Source: Paramoeba atlantica (Eukaryota > Discosea). Taken from it: a stretch of 64,000 nucleotides of DNA. The DNA lies in the NCBI GenBank assembly GCA_977017575.1, contig CDRNVI010000060.1:186001-250000 (forward strand), given 5' to 3'. Positions within the stretch are counted from its first letter, which is position 1; every line of letters starts with the position of its first letter. A program made the position numbers and the translations under genes. A model generated the notes under the pieces. It saw only the letters and a program-made list of their open reading frames with translations, was not told the origin of the DNA and did not search any database. This document shows, piece by piece, positions 19,930-29,605 of the stretch.

Positions 19930-21310
19930 GTCCATCTCCGGGAATAGGCTATTTTTTCCCAGGCTTATTTCCCGTGTGCTAAACTTATAACCTCGGAGAA
20001 GGTGGAACTGCACTCGTGCAGGCTGTGGTCGAATCCCACCCCATCTCCGGGCAGCGGAGGCGTAAAAAACTTTGACGAAAGATATCCTAGGCGCTCCCAC
20101 CCAGAGTCACCTCTCTAAAACTCTAACTACTTACCGTTACCCCCTCCCGTAGGCATCCAAGTACGCTACGTATCCAAAAAGATTGTGATTGTTTGGACAA
20201 CTAGCGTAGTTGGATAAGTCAGCGATTTATCCAACTTTATTGCTTTCATAGAATATTAAATATTCAACATTTTATACATGTCGGCATTGAATCGACTAAT
20301 CTTTGTTACTGAGCAGGTGAGCAGTGCTCATCTCCCACAAGGGCCAGTGGTCCACGCAACGGCGGCGACTACCAGAATTCGAAATGCACAGCTCTTGATC
20401 GAAGCTCATACGCAAGAGCGTCGCCGTAAAACTCGGGTGTCCTCTAGGAAGATAAATACGTTGCTGTGATCTCAAGCGCAACATACGACAAAAAATATAA
20501 AATCTTAAAATCCCCTGCGTACAACCAGAGCCCAGCAAACCCCGCTTGAGCGGTACTTTTACTTACGTCGGTTTTCTCCATCCCCAACATGCTCCCCACG
20601 ATAGCCCGACTTGCTGTTTCAGGGAAATGTCTTCAAACTCCACCTCTTTGGTAGAGAACGCCGAAAGTATGTGACTCATAGAAGACGTGGTTAGAATTTG
20701 AAATTCAGGAAAAAATTAGGAGCACAAATATGGGCACAAAGGAATGTTTACGAGAGCAAAGTACTGCATTGCGTTGATGAATCGTATCTATTAATATCAA
20801 GAAAACTCAAGAACGTACAGGACATTCATTTTTACAGAATTTTACACATAAAGGCTCTCTGACTTCCGAAGAACTCGAAAGATGAAGGAAATCTTATTGA
20901 GTCGAGTTACGATCACCATGCCTACATGATCAGAATCTTACCGACTAAACATTTCTAGACATCACAGTTCCGGTTCTCCCGGGACTTTGTCAGAAAACAC
21001 CAAGAAAAGTGTAGCAAAGTCGGAGAAAATATCAAAATTCGAACCTCAAACGATATTCTCCAAGGATAACCCTCCGTAGCTATGCCCAATCGGCTCAACT
21101 TTCGAAAAAAGTAAATCGCACAAAAGACATGAGCTCATCTCCATCCTGAGCTACCCTCAAAATAGACCTTTCTGGCGCCCAACTCAAAGCAAGGAACCGG
21201 TATTTCAGACACCGCCATGTCCGATACCGGTCGAACGTTTTCGGCTTCTCTTCAAGCCATACACACCCTCTTTCCCCCCCCCGTGCCTTCCCTCCCCCCC
21301 TTCTCCCCCC
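19930..21310. other. Spacer and probable 3' UTR of the PGK gene
   Basis: At 20088-20110 lies the motif aggcgctcccacccagagtc, also seen at 25706 and 35703. A 63-codon plus-strand frame from the ATG at 20278 is unrecognised. A tRNA-like phrase at 20025-20040 (ggtcgaatcccacc) does not fold into a tRNA. From 20560 to 21200 nothing is supported; from 21240 the sequence turns strongly C-rich on the plus strand next to the PGK stop codon. Confidence 0.4.
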
Positions 21311-21314
21311 GTTC

Positions 21315-23156
21315 TCACAACTTCGCCTCCACCCGGTTCGACAACCCCACCAACCCCGGCAGCACCTCCCCTTGCAACAGCCCCAACGAGGCCCCCCCTC
21401 CCGTGCTCACATGGCTCAGCCCCTCCCCCACCCCCGCCCCCTGCACCGCCGCCACCGTGTCCCCTCCCCCCACCACACTCACCACCCCCCTCTCCCGTGT
21501 CGCCGCCGCCAGGGCCCTGGCAACCCCCACGGTGCCGTACGCAAACGGCGCCTCCTCGAACCTCCCCACGGGCCCGTTCCACACCACCGTGCGGGCCTCC
21601 CGCAGCAGCCCCTCTACCCGCTCCAGGGTCCGGGGGCCGATATCGAACACGGCCGAGCCTTTGGGCACGACCAGCCCTTTGGTCGGTCCCACCCTACCTG
21701 TGGCCCCGTCCCGTACCACGTGATCCACCGGGAGAATGATTTTATTCCCCCAGCGCGGCTCCGCGAGGAGTTGGCCCGCGACCCTCACGGGATCGTTTGC
21801 GGGGTTGTTATCTTTGCGTTGGGGGAAATAGCTTTTCCCCATGTCATGGCCCAGAGCGGATAGAAAAGGGAAACTCATGGCGCCCCCAATGAAGAGGGCG
21901 TCGACCCGGTTGAGTAAGTGTTGGATGAGTTTGACTTTGTCGGTGACCTTGGCGCCCCCGAGGAGGGCGAGTAGGGGGCGTCGGGGGTTGTGAAGGATTT
22001 TCTGGAACGCGGTGAGTTCCTTCGCGAGGAGGAGACCGGCGGCCCCGAGGCCGAGGGTGCGGGGGAGCTCGCACAGGGAGGCCGCGGTGCGGTGGGAGAC
22101 CCCGAAGGCGTCGTTGATGAAGACGGTGCCGTGGGCGGCTAGTACCGTCGCGAAGGCCTGACGCGCCCGGGGGGCCTTGGAGGCCTCCCCGGGGTGGAAC
22201 CGGAGGTTTTCGAACAGAACCACCGAGCCTGGGGGGACACGGGAGAGGTGGGCGGTGGCCGCAAGAGGGTCGGGGACAAAACTCACGACGGGGGGGTTGG
22301 TTGTTGTTGTTGTGGTTTTTGAGGAAGCCTCCCTTGGATGGGCGGCGTCCTCCCCAGGGTGCGAACCCCAAGCCTCGGTGAGGGCTTTTTGTAACACGGG
22401 GACAAGGGGTTGAAGCGAGTAGGCCCGGGAGTAGCCACCTGATTTCGGGGGTTGTCCCCAGTGCGCGAGGAGGACAAGGTAACGGGGTTGCTGGCGGAGG
22501 ATGTGGAGCAGCGTGGGGAGGGTGGAACGAATACGGAAATCGTTCATCACGACCTCGTGGGCGGCGTCCATGGGGACGTTGTAGTCCACACGGAGGAGAA
22601 CGCGCTGGTTGTGGAGGTTGACGTCGGTGATGCTCAGCTTCTTTTTGAGGTAATCTTTCGCGGCGAACGTGGAGCGGAAGAGGTCGGGTATGGGGGAGTA
22701 GGCACCTGTGTGGGGAGTGCGAGTTCGAGACCCCGGGATCCCTGTGGGGTGAAGCGGCTTAAAGCTGATGGCTATTCGTTCGCTACATGAGCCGTTCTGT
22801 GGAGGTGCGTTTTCCGGCGGGGCCGCACGTAGTGCGTAGAGTTGTGGGGTTGGGAACCGCGTGCGAGCGAGTAGCACGCGATCGGGCTCACGGGCAACAG
22901 ACTTTAGAATTTCATCGTCGAATATATCACAGAGAAAACTGATTTTTTTTTCGCTGACGTGTCTGTCACCTGCATGGGACTTTGATCCACCTGGAAGATG
23001 CGAGTCTTCAAAAAAATGCACAGCGCTCCCATTCGCGTGTAAAATTTTCCAGCTGTCTCGTTCGCACTCAACGTAGGGATGCAATGTGTATTGCATAGAA
23101 CGGCACATGAGCGGTTTATGCTGGACAGATGAGTCCTTTGCACTGGGACTGTGCAT
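21315..23156 (-). CDS. PGK: Phosphoglycerate kinase with N-terminal PAS-like domain and PTS1-type tail
   Basis: 613 codons from the first in-frame ATG at 23156. Residues ~20-165 look like a PAS domain (YVECERDSWKILHANGSAV, FLCDIFDDEIL), as in the PAS-PGK of Leishmania and trypanosomes. Residues ~175-613 are the kinase, which transfers phosphate between 1,3-bisphosphoglycerate and ADP. Seen motifs: RVDYNVP, DFRIR, ENLRF, INDAFG-x-SHR, GGAKVTDK, NGPVG-x-FE, GGGDT and STGGGAS. Two usual residues are changed: the R of SHLGRP is Q here (AHWGQP, ~residue 235), and the E of GGASLE is G. In yeast PGK the former Arg helps bind 3-phosphoglycerate. The C-terminus is ...NRVEAKL; AKL fits a type 1 peroxisomal signal, hence a glycosomal location is likely. 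The kinase part is very GC-rich, the PAS part is not. No introns. Family certain; activity uncertain. Confidence 0.95.
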   Translation of the reverse strand: MHSPSAKDSSVQHKPLMCRSMQYTLHPYVECERDSWKILHANGSAVHFFEDSHLPGGSKSHAGDRHVSEKKISFLCDIFDDEILKSVAREPDRVLLARTRFPTPQLYALRAAPPENAPPQNGSCSERIAISFKPLHPTGIPGSRTRTPHTGAYSPIPDLFRSTFAAKDYLKKKLSITDVNLHNQRVLLRVDYNVPMDAAHEVVMNDFRIRSTLPTLLHILRQQPRYLVLLAHWGQPPKSGGYSRAYSLQPLVPVLQKALTEAWGSHPGEDAAHPREASSKTTTTTTNPPVVSFVPDPLAATAHLSRVPPGSVVLFENLRFHPGEASKAPRARQAFATVLAAHGTVFINDAFGVSHRTAASLCELPRTLGLGAAGLLLAKELTAFQKILHNPRRPLLALLGGAKVTDKVKLIQHLLNRVDALFIGGAMSFPFLSALGHDMGKSYFPQRKDNNPANDPVRVAGQLLAEPRWGNKIILPVDHVVRDGATGRVGPTKGLVVPKGSAVFDIGPRTLERVEGLLREARTVVWNGPVGRFEEAPFAYGTVGVARALAAATRERGVVSVVGGGDTVAAVQGAGVGEGLSHVSTGGGASLGLLQGEVLPGLVGLSNRVEAKL

Positions 23157-23379
23157 GCTGTTATAAAGACGAATAAGAAATAAAATCGCTGTGCGATACA
23201 ATGTTGTGCGAAAATACAGGATTCAAACATTGTAGGATGTGGTTTTACATACCGGGGAACTCATTTTATTTGCCTAATAAACAATAATCCGGCGCTCAAA
23301 AATCGAAACTTGAACATAAAATAAACGGGCACCTTAAAAAAATTAAAAACGGGAGGCCTTCAACAACGTTAGAACAACT

Positions 23380-23700
23380 TTCTTGAAGATCGTAGGCGAA
23401 CACTTTCCCGAATTGTTTCCATGGGCAAGTACACAACCAGTGCTTTGACTTACCGCAACCATACCTTCCTCTCTGATGAAGGCGTCCAACAGGGAGACCC
23501 TCTACGACCGCTTTTCTTTTCACTGCTCTCTTTGGAGCCTGAGAACGAGATAAATCACTAGGCTGACGTGTACTTGTAGTTATTTACCTAGATGATGGAA
23601 TGCTCATTGGCCGGGCAGAAGATGTGAGGAACTCACTGGATACGATTGCAAGGGTAGGTCCGCGTTGGTGTCTTTTTGAACATGAGCAAGTGCGGAATTA
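23380..23700 (+). mobile_element. LINE reverse-transcriptase fragment
   Basis: Plus-strand motifs of non-LTR reverse transcriptase in order but in different frames: FPWASTQPVL (the 'A-x-P' segment), SDEGVQQGDPLRPLFF (finger/palm motif), then YLDDGMLIGRAEDVRNSL with the catalytic DD pair. The spacing fits an RT palm. It is only about 320 bases long with at least one frame change, so it is a dead scrap. The YLDD region resembles YLDQGVLVGK in the LINE copy at 35985, so both come from related elements. Confidence 0.7.
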
Positions 23701-24005
23701 TTACCCCCCCCCCTGCTTCGGGTAACGTTGTAGCCATGTTTCCAGTCTGCGGCATAAATTCCATGTCTGCGGCATAAATGTCTGCGTCCTAGGAAGCCCC
23801 TGAACTACGCTTGGGTCCCCTGAATACTACGCTAATCACCCGAATACCAGACGACACCTGGTGTAAGGCCGGCTGAAATGTCTCTGAAAACCATAATTAG
23901 GATCAGGGACCACCAGGTAGCAATGGCGCTAATTCGAGAATGTGTAACTTTCTGCAAATTTTACAGAATAAAAAATTACAGACTTGATTTATGATTTAAG
24001 AACGA
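23701..24005. other. Spacer, no gene seen
   Basis: Contains a short direct repeat ('tctgcggcataaat', 23749-23782). No frame is supported. Confidence 0.4.
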
Positions 24006-24009
24006 CACC

Positions 24010-24515
24010 ACTGCAATCACTTATGCACCTCTGCAAGAGTCTTGATGACGTACTTATGCATGCGGTCGAATCAACCCTCGCCTCCGAGTTTCACTCCACC
24101 TCGTTCACCAAGAGGCCTGGTCAGGAAGACGCCGAACATTGTTCTACATCCTTTCTATGCTTACAATCACTGAAGAGGAGCCCAGTGCTAAGATCGAAGA
24201 AATCTTAGATCATGTACAGCGAACTATCGATTCTTTTTTGCACGGAGGACGTACTGTGTGTGGAATCGAAGTCACGTCAAAGCTCTTAGAGCGGGAACTT
24301 CTCCACATCAATGATCGCCGTGGACATCTTTTGCAAGATGTTCGATCGCGCGCGATCTATTTTGTGGAAGAGGTCAGTCAAGATCTTGGGTCCATTGTTT
24401 GCTCCGCGGCGTTCAAGCGAAGTTGCTGACTTCAGTGCAAAGTCTTTGGCGTTCTGTTTCCGAAAACGCTCGCGTTGTTGTGCAAACTGGCGTCTCCAGC
24501 GGAAAAACACTAACA
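24010..24515 (+). pseudogene. Fossil of the ORF1 carried by the Harbinger-like element
   Basis: ITEEEPSAKIEEI (start), then QRTIDSFLHGGRTVCGIEV and RRGHLLQDVRSRAIYFVEEV align with ITEEELGAKVEKC, RTMDSYLHATRSVCGVEV and RRGHLLLDCLPRGVYFLAEA in the ORF at 60748-61352. The homology continues in another frame as FRKRSRCCANWRLQRKN (SGKRSRSCTLWRKRKS there) and upstream as HLVHQEA (HLHEAQ there). Several frame changes; no transposase follows. Shows that this unknown protein family is spread as part of a mobile element. Confidence 0.65.
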
Positions 24516-24519
24516 TCCG

Positions 24520-24903
24520 TTAACAGTAGGAGCGTTCTGTCGTAGAAGCGCCAGGACGTTCTGAGACTCCATCTGGCACATACCACCAGGCGGAAAGCAT
24601 TCGAAACTCTGACCGAATTGTCTCATTTCCACGTCTTTAATAGGTGAATTGATACTGATGAAGTTAAGTTGATACATACTGATACACAGTTAAGTTGATA
24701 CATACTGTAAGTGTTGAGTAAGCAAAGTAAGACCATTGAGTTAAGTTAGCGAAGCATACAATCTCTTCTTTCGATTCTAGTACCCCGTTCCAGTGGTTTT
24801 CGTTTGTTTGGGTTCATAAAAAGTTTTGCCTTTCTCATATTTTTTCTGTAAAAACTAGCAGATTTCTTTTTTTCTGAAGAATTTTTCGGTTTTTCCGCGC
24901 AAT
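24520..24903. other. Spacer, no gene seen
   Basis: Holds a direct repeat of 'agttaagttgatacatact' at 24662-24710. Otherwise featureless up to the transposase start. Confidence 0.4.
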
Positions 24904-25476
24904 ATGACTTTCTCGCGAACCAGTATTGGGAGAAGCTCTTACAGAGCTGGACAGGTCAAGTTAACCCATCGTATGCTCCTCGTTGAATACTATTATCGTG
25001 TGGAATCCATCCAAGCTACTGCACGCCACTACAATGTGACTAGCTGTAAAGTTCGTCGTTCGGTTCAACGTCACGAGGAAACGGGTGATGTTTCGAGGAC
25101 CCCAACACGTCGCTCCAACCCTGTGATCACCCCTGCCTTTGTGATGGACAGTATTGCGGTAATGGATCACCTAAACGCAACACTTCACCTACGTTGCCCT
25201 TCATGGAACTTCTTGCATAAAGAAGTTTTAAAACAAACGGGCTCACAGAGCAACCGAAGAGTCTTTATTAGAGCTCTAAAAGAAGAAGGTGTTGTGCAAC
25301 GAGGTGCCCCAAGAGTACACAACCTCACTTCTCGGCACAAGAGAGAACAGCTTGAGTTCTCCCAGGTAATGGATGTATTACATCCATTGCATTACATTGT
25401 AATGCAAACTGACGGTGGCAGGCAAGCAGACCACTTGGTGCTCCAACGTACAAAAAAAGGGAAATTCGTGTACTAG
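24904..25476 (+). pseudogene. Tc1/IS630-like transposase, N-terminal part only
   Basis: 190 codons from the ATG at 24904. The first third is a helix-turn-helix (LVEYYYRVESIQATARHYNV, TSCKVRRSV), then an RSNPVITPA linker and a second DNA-binding half (SQSNRRVFIRALKEEGV). A stretch resembling the first catalytic strand follows (RHKREQLEFSQVM...YIVMQTDGG). It stops before the rest of the DDE domain, and the sequence after 25476 gives no continuation. Two small palindromes at 25369-25407 lie inside the frame. Broken copy of a DNA transposon. Confidence 0.6.
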
Positions 25477-25479
25477 AAC

Positions 25480-25855
25480 CCCGTTTGAATGCGTATCTGT
25501 CACGTTTACTAAGCTTAATTCCAAAAGCTGAAAATGTTCTTCAAAAGATTCGGAAAATGGCAGGTTGTCTGTCGCTACCGTCTATGCGACACGTTCAAAT
25601 AAGACAACGCTTGGAAGGGTGTCTTGTAGGGTAAACATTTCAAACAACATGATTAGCACATCCTCTATCTGGAACCAAAAAGATTAAGAAAAATTAAGAC
25701 AAAGGTCCTTGGCGCTTCCAGGTGCTACCACCCAGAGTCACTCCTCCTAGTTGAATTCATTGTTTTTTCAATGCATTATGTACAGTGGCGTGATAGAAGA
25801 ATCTCGGGAGTTTAAGACTTAAAATGAGTTAAACACATACTATATGAACAAGTCA
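25480..25855. other. Spacer with the CACCCAGAGTCAC motif
   Basis: The 35-base motif at 25706-25740 (ccttggcgcttccagg... cacccagagtcac) is shared with 20088 and 35703. No gene. From 25783 the sequence is homologous to 41975-42072, the 3' flank of the LRR gene at 42073. Confidence 0.45.
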
Positions 25856-25859
25856 CAAG

Positions 25860-26405
25860 ATAAACTAAACTACTTAACAACAAGCTTCGTGCCAGAGTAT
25901 TTCACATCAACCTCAGGCAAACCATTCATGCGAATCTCGCCATAAAGATTCGCGTTATTCGTAACATAAAGCAAAGTCAATGATTTAGGAAATGTAGAAG
26001 CGTCGACTAGACCAGAAAATTTTCGATTTCATTGTTTGAGGCAGAGCTCCAAAATCAAGTTCCCCGGAGAACATAAATTCTGTGTGACATTGAGAACCGT
26101 CATATTTCGCGGGAGATCTCCAAAAGGAAGGAAGTTTGTAGTGTCCAAGAGCGAAAAGTTTGTAAAATATGAGTTCCACTGGGAAACAAAGGGCCAAATT
26201 CTGGAACTTTTAAGCGACATTTTGAGTTTTCCGTAATTTTTCTAAAGCATTGACCATTCCGAGGCCTGACGCCGCATCGCGCGCAAGGAGTCTGAGCCCC
26301 GAAATAATGATTTCGAAGCCAACGAACAACATTTTCCTGCGTAATATCCGAAATTGAGGTAACTGCCAAGAGACAGATCAAAGTCACGCACCCAGAGCAG
26401 TCCAT
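25860..26405 (-). pseudogene. Chimeric decayed LRR gene with an intact-looking signal peptide
   Basis: The 3' part (25860-26130) is a diverged copy of the gene at 42073 (MFSGELDFGALP-type repeats, 'aacaagcttcgtgccagag' at the end) broken by frame changes. The 5' part is unrelated to that gene: the ATG at 26405 opens MDCSGCVTLICLLAVTSIS, a good signal peptide, then DITQENVVRWLRNHYFGA and CARCGVRPRNGQCF. That matches the position of the LRR cap in other members but has different cysteines. It looks like a fusion of two LRR genes that later decayed. Confidence 0.6.
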
Positions 26406-26409
26406 ATTT

Positions 26410-26600
26410 TTAAGAATTTCATATCTTTAAGAATTTCTTTTAAGAATTTCATATCTTAATTTCACTATTTCTATACCCAATTTTAGTACCCAAAACGTTT
26501 GGCATACAAAATTATTATTTAAAAAAAAAAATTTTAGGGTACATTTTCGATGGCATTAATCCTATTTCTTTTTAAACTTAAAAACGAAGCTTACATTTTT
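26410..26600. other. AT-rich spacer
   Basis: Short repeats of 'aagaatttcatatcttaa' at 26411-26460 and A-runs. No gene. Confidence 0.5.
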
Positions 26601-26620
26601 ACCTTTTGTATTTTAAGCGA

Positions 26621-28690
26621 ATGGTCGTGCGTGGTGCTGTGCACATGAAATTGAAGAACAGGAATCGGAGCTCGCTTGGTTCATCCCGTTCATCAGGCGC
26701 TTCTTCCCGTTCACTATCGCCTTCGACATCCCCTTCATCTTCCCCTTCATTATCACCATGGACATTCCCTTCGTTATACATTTCATCGTCTTCTTCAGCA
26801 CCATCATCATCATCACTTTCTGATCCATTAATCGCTTTCACCGGTGCGGAATTACCACCTGCATCTTCTCCCAGCGATCATCAAGTTGAACAGGGAGCTT
26901 TACCTGTTGGTCCGCTTTGGTCTTGGATAAAGACCAATCCCCCTGGTCCACGAGTAGGGCCCTTTATGACTTCTCTTTATGACACACCCGCCGATGTCCC
27001 AACTGTGTTAGTTAAGGGTTCAAACGAACTAACGGCACAGGAAAAATTAAAAATGGTAAAAGTAATCTCACGGCAAAGGAACTTAGCGATCAATATTCGG
27101 TGACCTCCCGCACTATACATCGCATTAAAGAAAAGGGTGCAGTACATTACCAAGCAATAATTATTATTGCTTGGTAATGTTATTATTAATAACGAAAGCA
27201 GGATGTGGAAGCAAGCGGCTGAGAAAATTTAATAAGGACCGGGAAGATAATATTTTAAAGGTACAAGAAGAATTGAGCTCCATAATTATTATGGAGACTC
27301 TATTATTAATAGAGACACATTGTGCTATTACTAAGGAAATGGTTTTTAACGCAATGGAAAAATATGGTGTTTCTTCGAAAGGTCTTTCCGATAGGATTTC
27401 TTGCAGGCCTGTATGACATCAAAGAAAAACGGGTCTACCGGCTTCCTCCGACAATCATTTTGACTTCCCCAGAGCAAGAAGCAGCTAAATCTCGCCTTCT
27501 AAGGGAAGTTGCCCGTATAGCAGGCAACATACACCACTCTGTGTACGTTGAAGTATCTAATTCAGGGTGGACAAACCTTCATCTTTTCACTAACCTTTTA
27601 AAAAAGCATATAGATAACATCAGCGATCACAAACCACCGACCGTCATTTTGGTAGATGACTACACGGCTCACCGCACGTCCGACCTTCCGACGAACTGCG
27701 ACATGCATCGTATCGCTGGAGCCTTTACACCCTTTATTCAAGTACATGACAATTATTTCAAAAACAAGTTTAAGAGACTGTACCATGGTCCTCTGAAGAA
27801 GTGGAAAGAAGAAAATCCCTTCATTTCAAAAGTGAATCTTGTTCATTACGCGCATGAAAAAACATGGAAACGGTACCGCGAAGGATTTTTAAGACTTCAA
27901 CTCAGTTCATTTTAAATCCACTGACCCGTGGAATTGGAAGGACTGCACCATCCCATCTTCACAAAGGAAAACCCAGAAAAAAGAGAACAAAGAAGTCTCT
28001 CCTAGTAATGACGAAGAGAAGAAAGTCAGTTTAACCTCAAGACCTTTTTGCGTACCTCCTTTTGTAACGCGTGAAGCTATGGCATCAATTTCTCGCTCAC
28101 GCACCCCTAAACCGGCGGAGCCCTCTGTTACCCGCGAATTATCAGATCAGTCTCCGAAAGCAGATCAATGGGCAAGTCTGCGATGAAAAAGTGCAATGAT
28201 TCCATCCAACAAACTTGATCTTCTTTCGATAAACTTTTTCATGTTTATAAAGTGAAATTCCCTTCTGAGGACGTTCTTTTTTGGAACGTTCAGTCTATGC
28301 TCCTAATTATGGGGCGAGCTAAATTTCCTTCTCAAGCTTCGCATCGTACTAGAATATTTGCGTGCCTCTACTATGCGTACTATGTTCTGGTCCATGTACG
28401 GGAGCATATTACGGTCTACGACAGCTTCAATAGGCACGCGCTTCAAAAATTCAATGCTAACGTAATAATAAATTTATTTAAGGATCATCTGTGTGAGCAT
28501 TTGAAAACGGACTCCTCGCCGTATTTAATAGTACCAATGAGTTGTCCGTAGCAAAGTTCCGGTGAAAACAGTTGTGCTATTCACGTGACAAATAATCTGT
28601 ATCACACTTTATTTGAAGTGCATGATATTGACATCATTTCCCGTCGAGATATTTGTGAAAAATGGGTTCCGATAGCTCCGGATGTTTAGT
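26621..28690 (+). mobile_element. DNA transposon remnant: DDE transposase plus C48 (Ulp1-like) protease
   Basis: Plus-strand coding pieces in order. A Ser/Pro-rich leader starts at the ATG at 26621. Next is a helix-turn-helix LTAQEKLKMVK...NLTAKELSDQYSVTSRTIHRIKEK. The DDE-like core runs from 27420 to 27890 (TVILVDDYTAHRT, then FIQVHDNYFKNKFKRLY), resembling pogo/DDE_1 proteins. A charged linker (WNWKDCTIPSSQRKTQKKEN) follows. Last is a C48 protease-like domain at 28216-28690 with HITVYDSF, a Q-x-S-SGENSCAIHV catalytic segment and a C-terminal helix. The His, Asp, Gln and Cys of C48 proteases are all recognisable. Several frame changes and a stop show that it is dead. No reliable terminal repeats were found. 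No polymerase or capsid gene is present, so it is not a Polinton. Confidence 0.55.
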
Positions 28691-28852
28691 TCTATCCCAT
28701 ATTTCGTAACCATATTGTACTTTAATGCAATATACGATGCTTAAATTTTCCACAATTTTGCTACTCTTTTAGCTGTTTTAACCCGTAGACGCATGTCTTC
28801 AGCTTATAGTACCCCATTGGGGTAGAAAGGAATTTTCCTAGGCGATAAAGAT
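28691..28852. other. Short spacer
   Basis: AT-rich; nothing recognised. Confidence 0.5.
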
Positions 28853-29412
28853 ATTGAGGGAGATACTACTCGCTCGTTACCCAGTAATAATAAAAATTGA
28901 CCCGAAATTTGGCCTGAAATTTGGCGCGAAAAATCCGGAAGAAGTTTTTTTCGCAAAGAACTAAAGGCAGCACCATAAATAGTTCGTTTTAGTAAAGAAA
29001 AACTGCACCATTTGGACGACTCGAGACCCCCTTCTTCGGAAGCGATTTGCAAACCCCAATTTGCCACGTATGCGTTTTTCAACTTGAAGTGTAGGATACG
29101 CAAGACCGTAGAGGAAGGAGGAGGCGCAAGGCAAAAGCAGAAGGCGGAGCCTTCTGCCTTTTCGCCACAGCGACGACGACATCCTCGCGTGGGAAGCTGT
29201 AAGGAGTCCTAGGGAACATGTTTTTACTATGTAACCTAGGGTAATGTGGACGAGGGAGATACCAATAGTGTGGGTGCGGCAGTTTCCACAGGAAAAACGG
29301 TATCCCCCTTATGGCATGAGGACAAGCATATAAAAAGGTAGAGATGCCGTTTTTCCTGTGGGAACTGCCGCACCCACACTATTGGTATCTCCCTCGTCCA
29401 GTTTACCCTAGG
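28853..29412. mobile_element. Non-autonomous derivative of the Harbinger-like element, with foldback right end
   Basis: It begins gagggagatactactcgctc, like the left end of the element at 60385 (gggggatactactctctcgc). A related 'gaaatttggcgcgaaaaatcc' stretch follows, matching 'gatttgtggcgcgatttcg' there. From 29090 to 29260 it matches 63335-63500 closely ('ccgtagaggaaggaggaggc', 'agaaggcgga-ccttctg', 'gagaagctgtaag'). It ends in a long hairpin as the other element does. It has no coding capacity and so would need transposase supplied in trans. Confidence 0.55.
29234..29412. repeat. Foldback hairpin, about 75-base arms
   Basis: The left arm (29234-29310) and right arm (29336-29412) are reverse complements with only a few mismatches, around a 25-base loop. 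Outer part: cctagggtaa-x3-gacgagggagatacc. Inner part: gtgggtgcggcagtt and ccacaggaaaaacgg. The outer 30 bases recur at 63470-63664; the inner arms differ between the two loci while remaining self-complementary. Confidence 0.9.
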
Positions 29413-29467
29413 TTTCTGTAATTACATGCTCTCACTTTTTTTGTGACCTTTTTTTTGTGCCCCCATC

Positions 29468-29568
29468 CTAGTTATCTGTCCGACACTGGACTGCCTAGTT
29501 ATCTGTCACACCCCTACCCCCCCTAGCTATCTGTCACCTTATAACTAAAAGTAGTGACAGATAACTAG
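29468..29568. mobile_element. Miniature inverted-repeat element, 'CTAGTTATCTGTCAC' family
   Basis: CTAGTTATCTGTC occurs at 29468, 29495 and, as CTAGCTATCTGTCAC, at 29523. GTGACAGATAACTAG is at 29554-29568 as the inverted partner. The same arrangement with the same spacing occurs at 37966-38036. No coding sequence. Confidence 0.75.
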
Positions 29569-29605
29569 TAGTAATATTGTATCGACCACGAATTTTTGGT
29601 CGATA

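Noticed and set aside
20010-20060. tRNA gene suggested by 'ggtcgaatcccacc'
   Set aside because: The T-arm stem does not pair at its outer positions, position 54 is G, and no anticodon or acceptor stem can be drawn around it.
21205-21863. Long plus-strand ORFs opposite PGK (168 and 163 codons), and a shifted 175-codon minus ORF at 21844-22371
   Set aside because: They are shadows caused by high GC content and few stops; the PGK frame carries all conserved motifs.
26599-26841. Highly acidic minus-strand ORF (DDDDGAEEDDE...)
   Set aside because: It is the complement of the Ser-rich leader of the plus-strand transposase; TCA/TTC codons read backwards give Asp/Glu. No domain and only 80 codons.
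26621-28690. Polinton/Maverick suggested by a C48-type protease
   Set aside because: No DNA polymerase B, packaging ATPase, capsid or retroviral-type integrase is present; the nearby core is a pogo-like DDE and the element is small.
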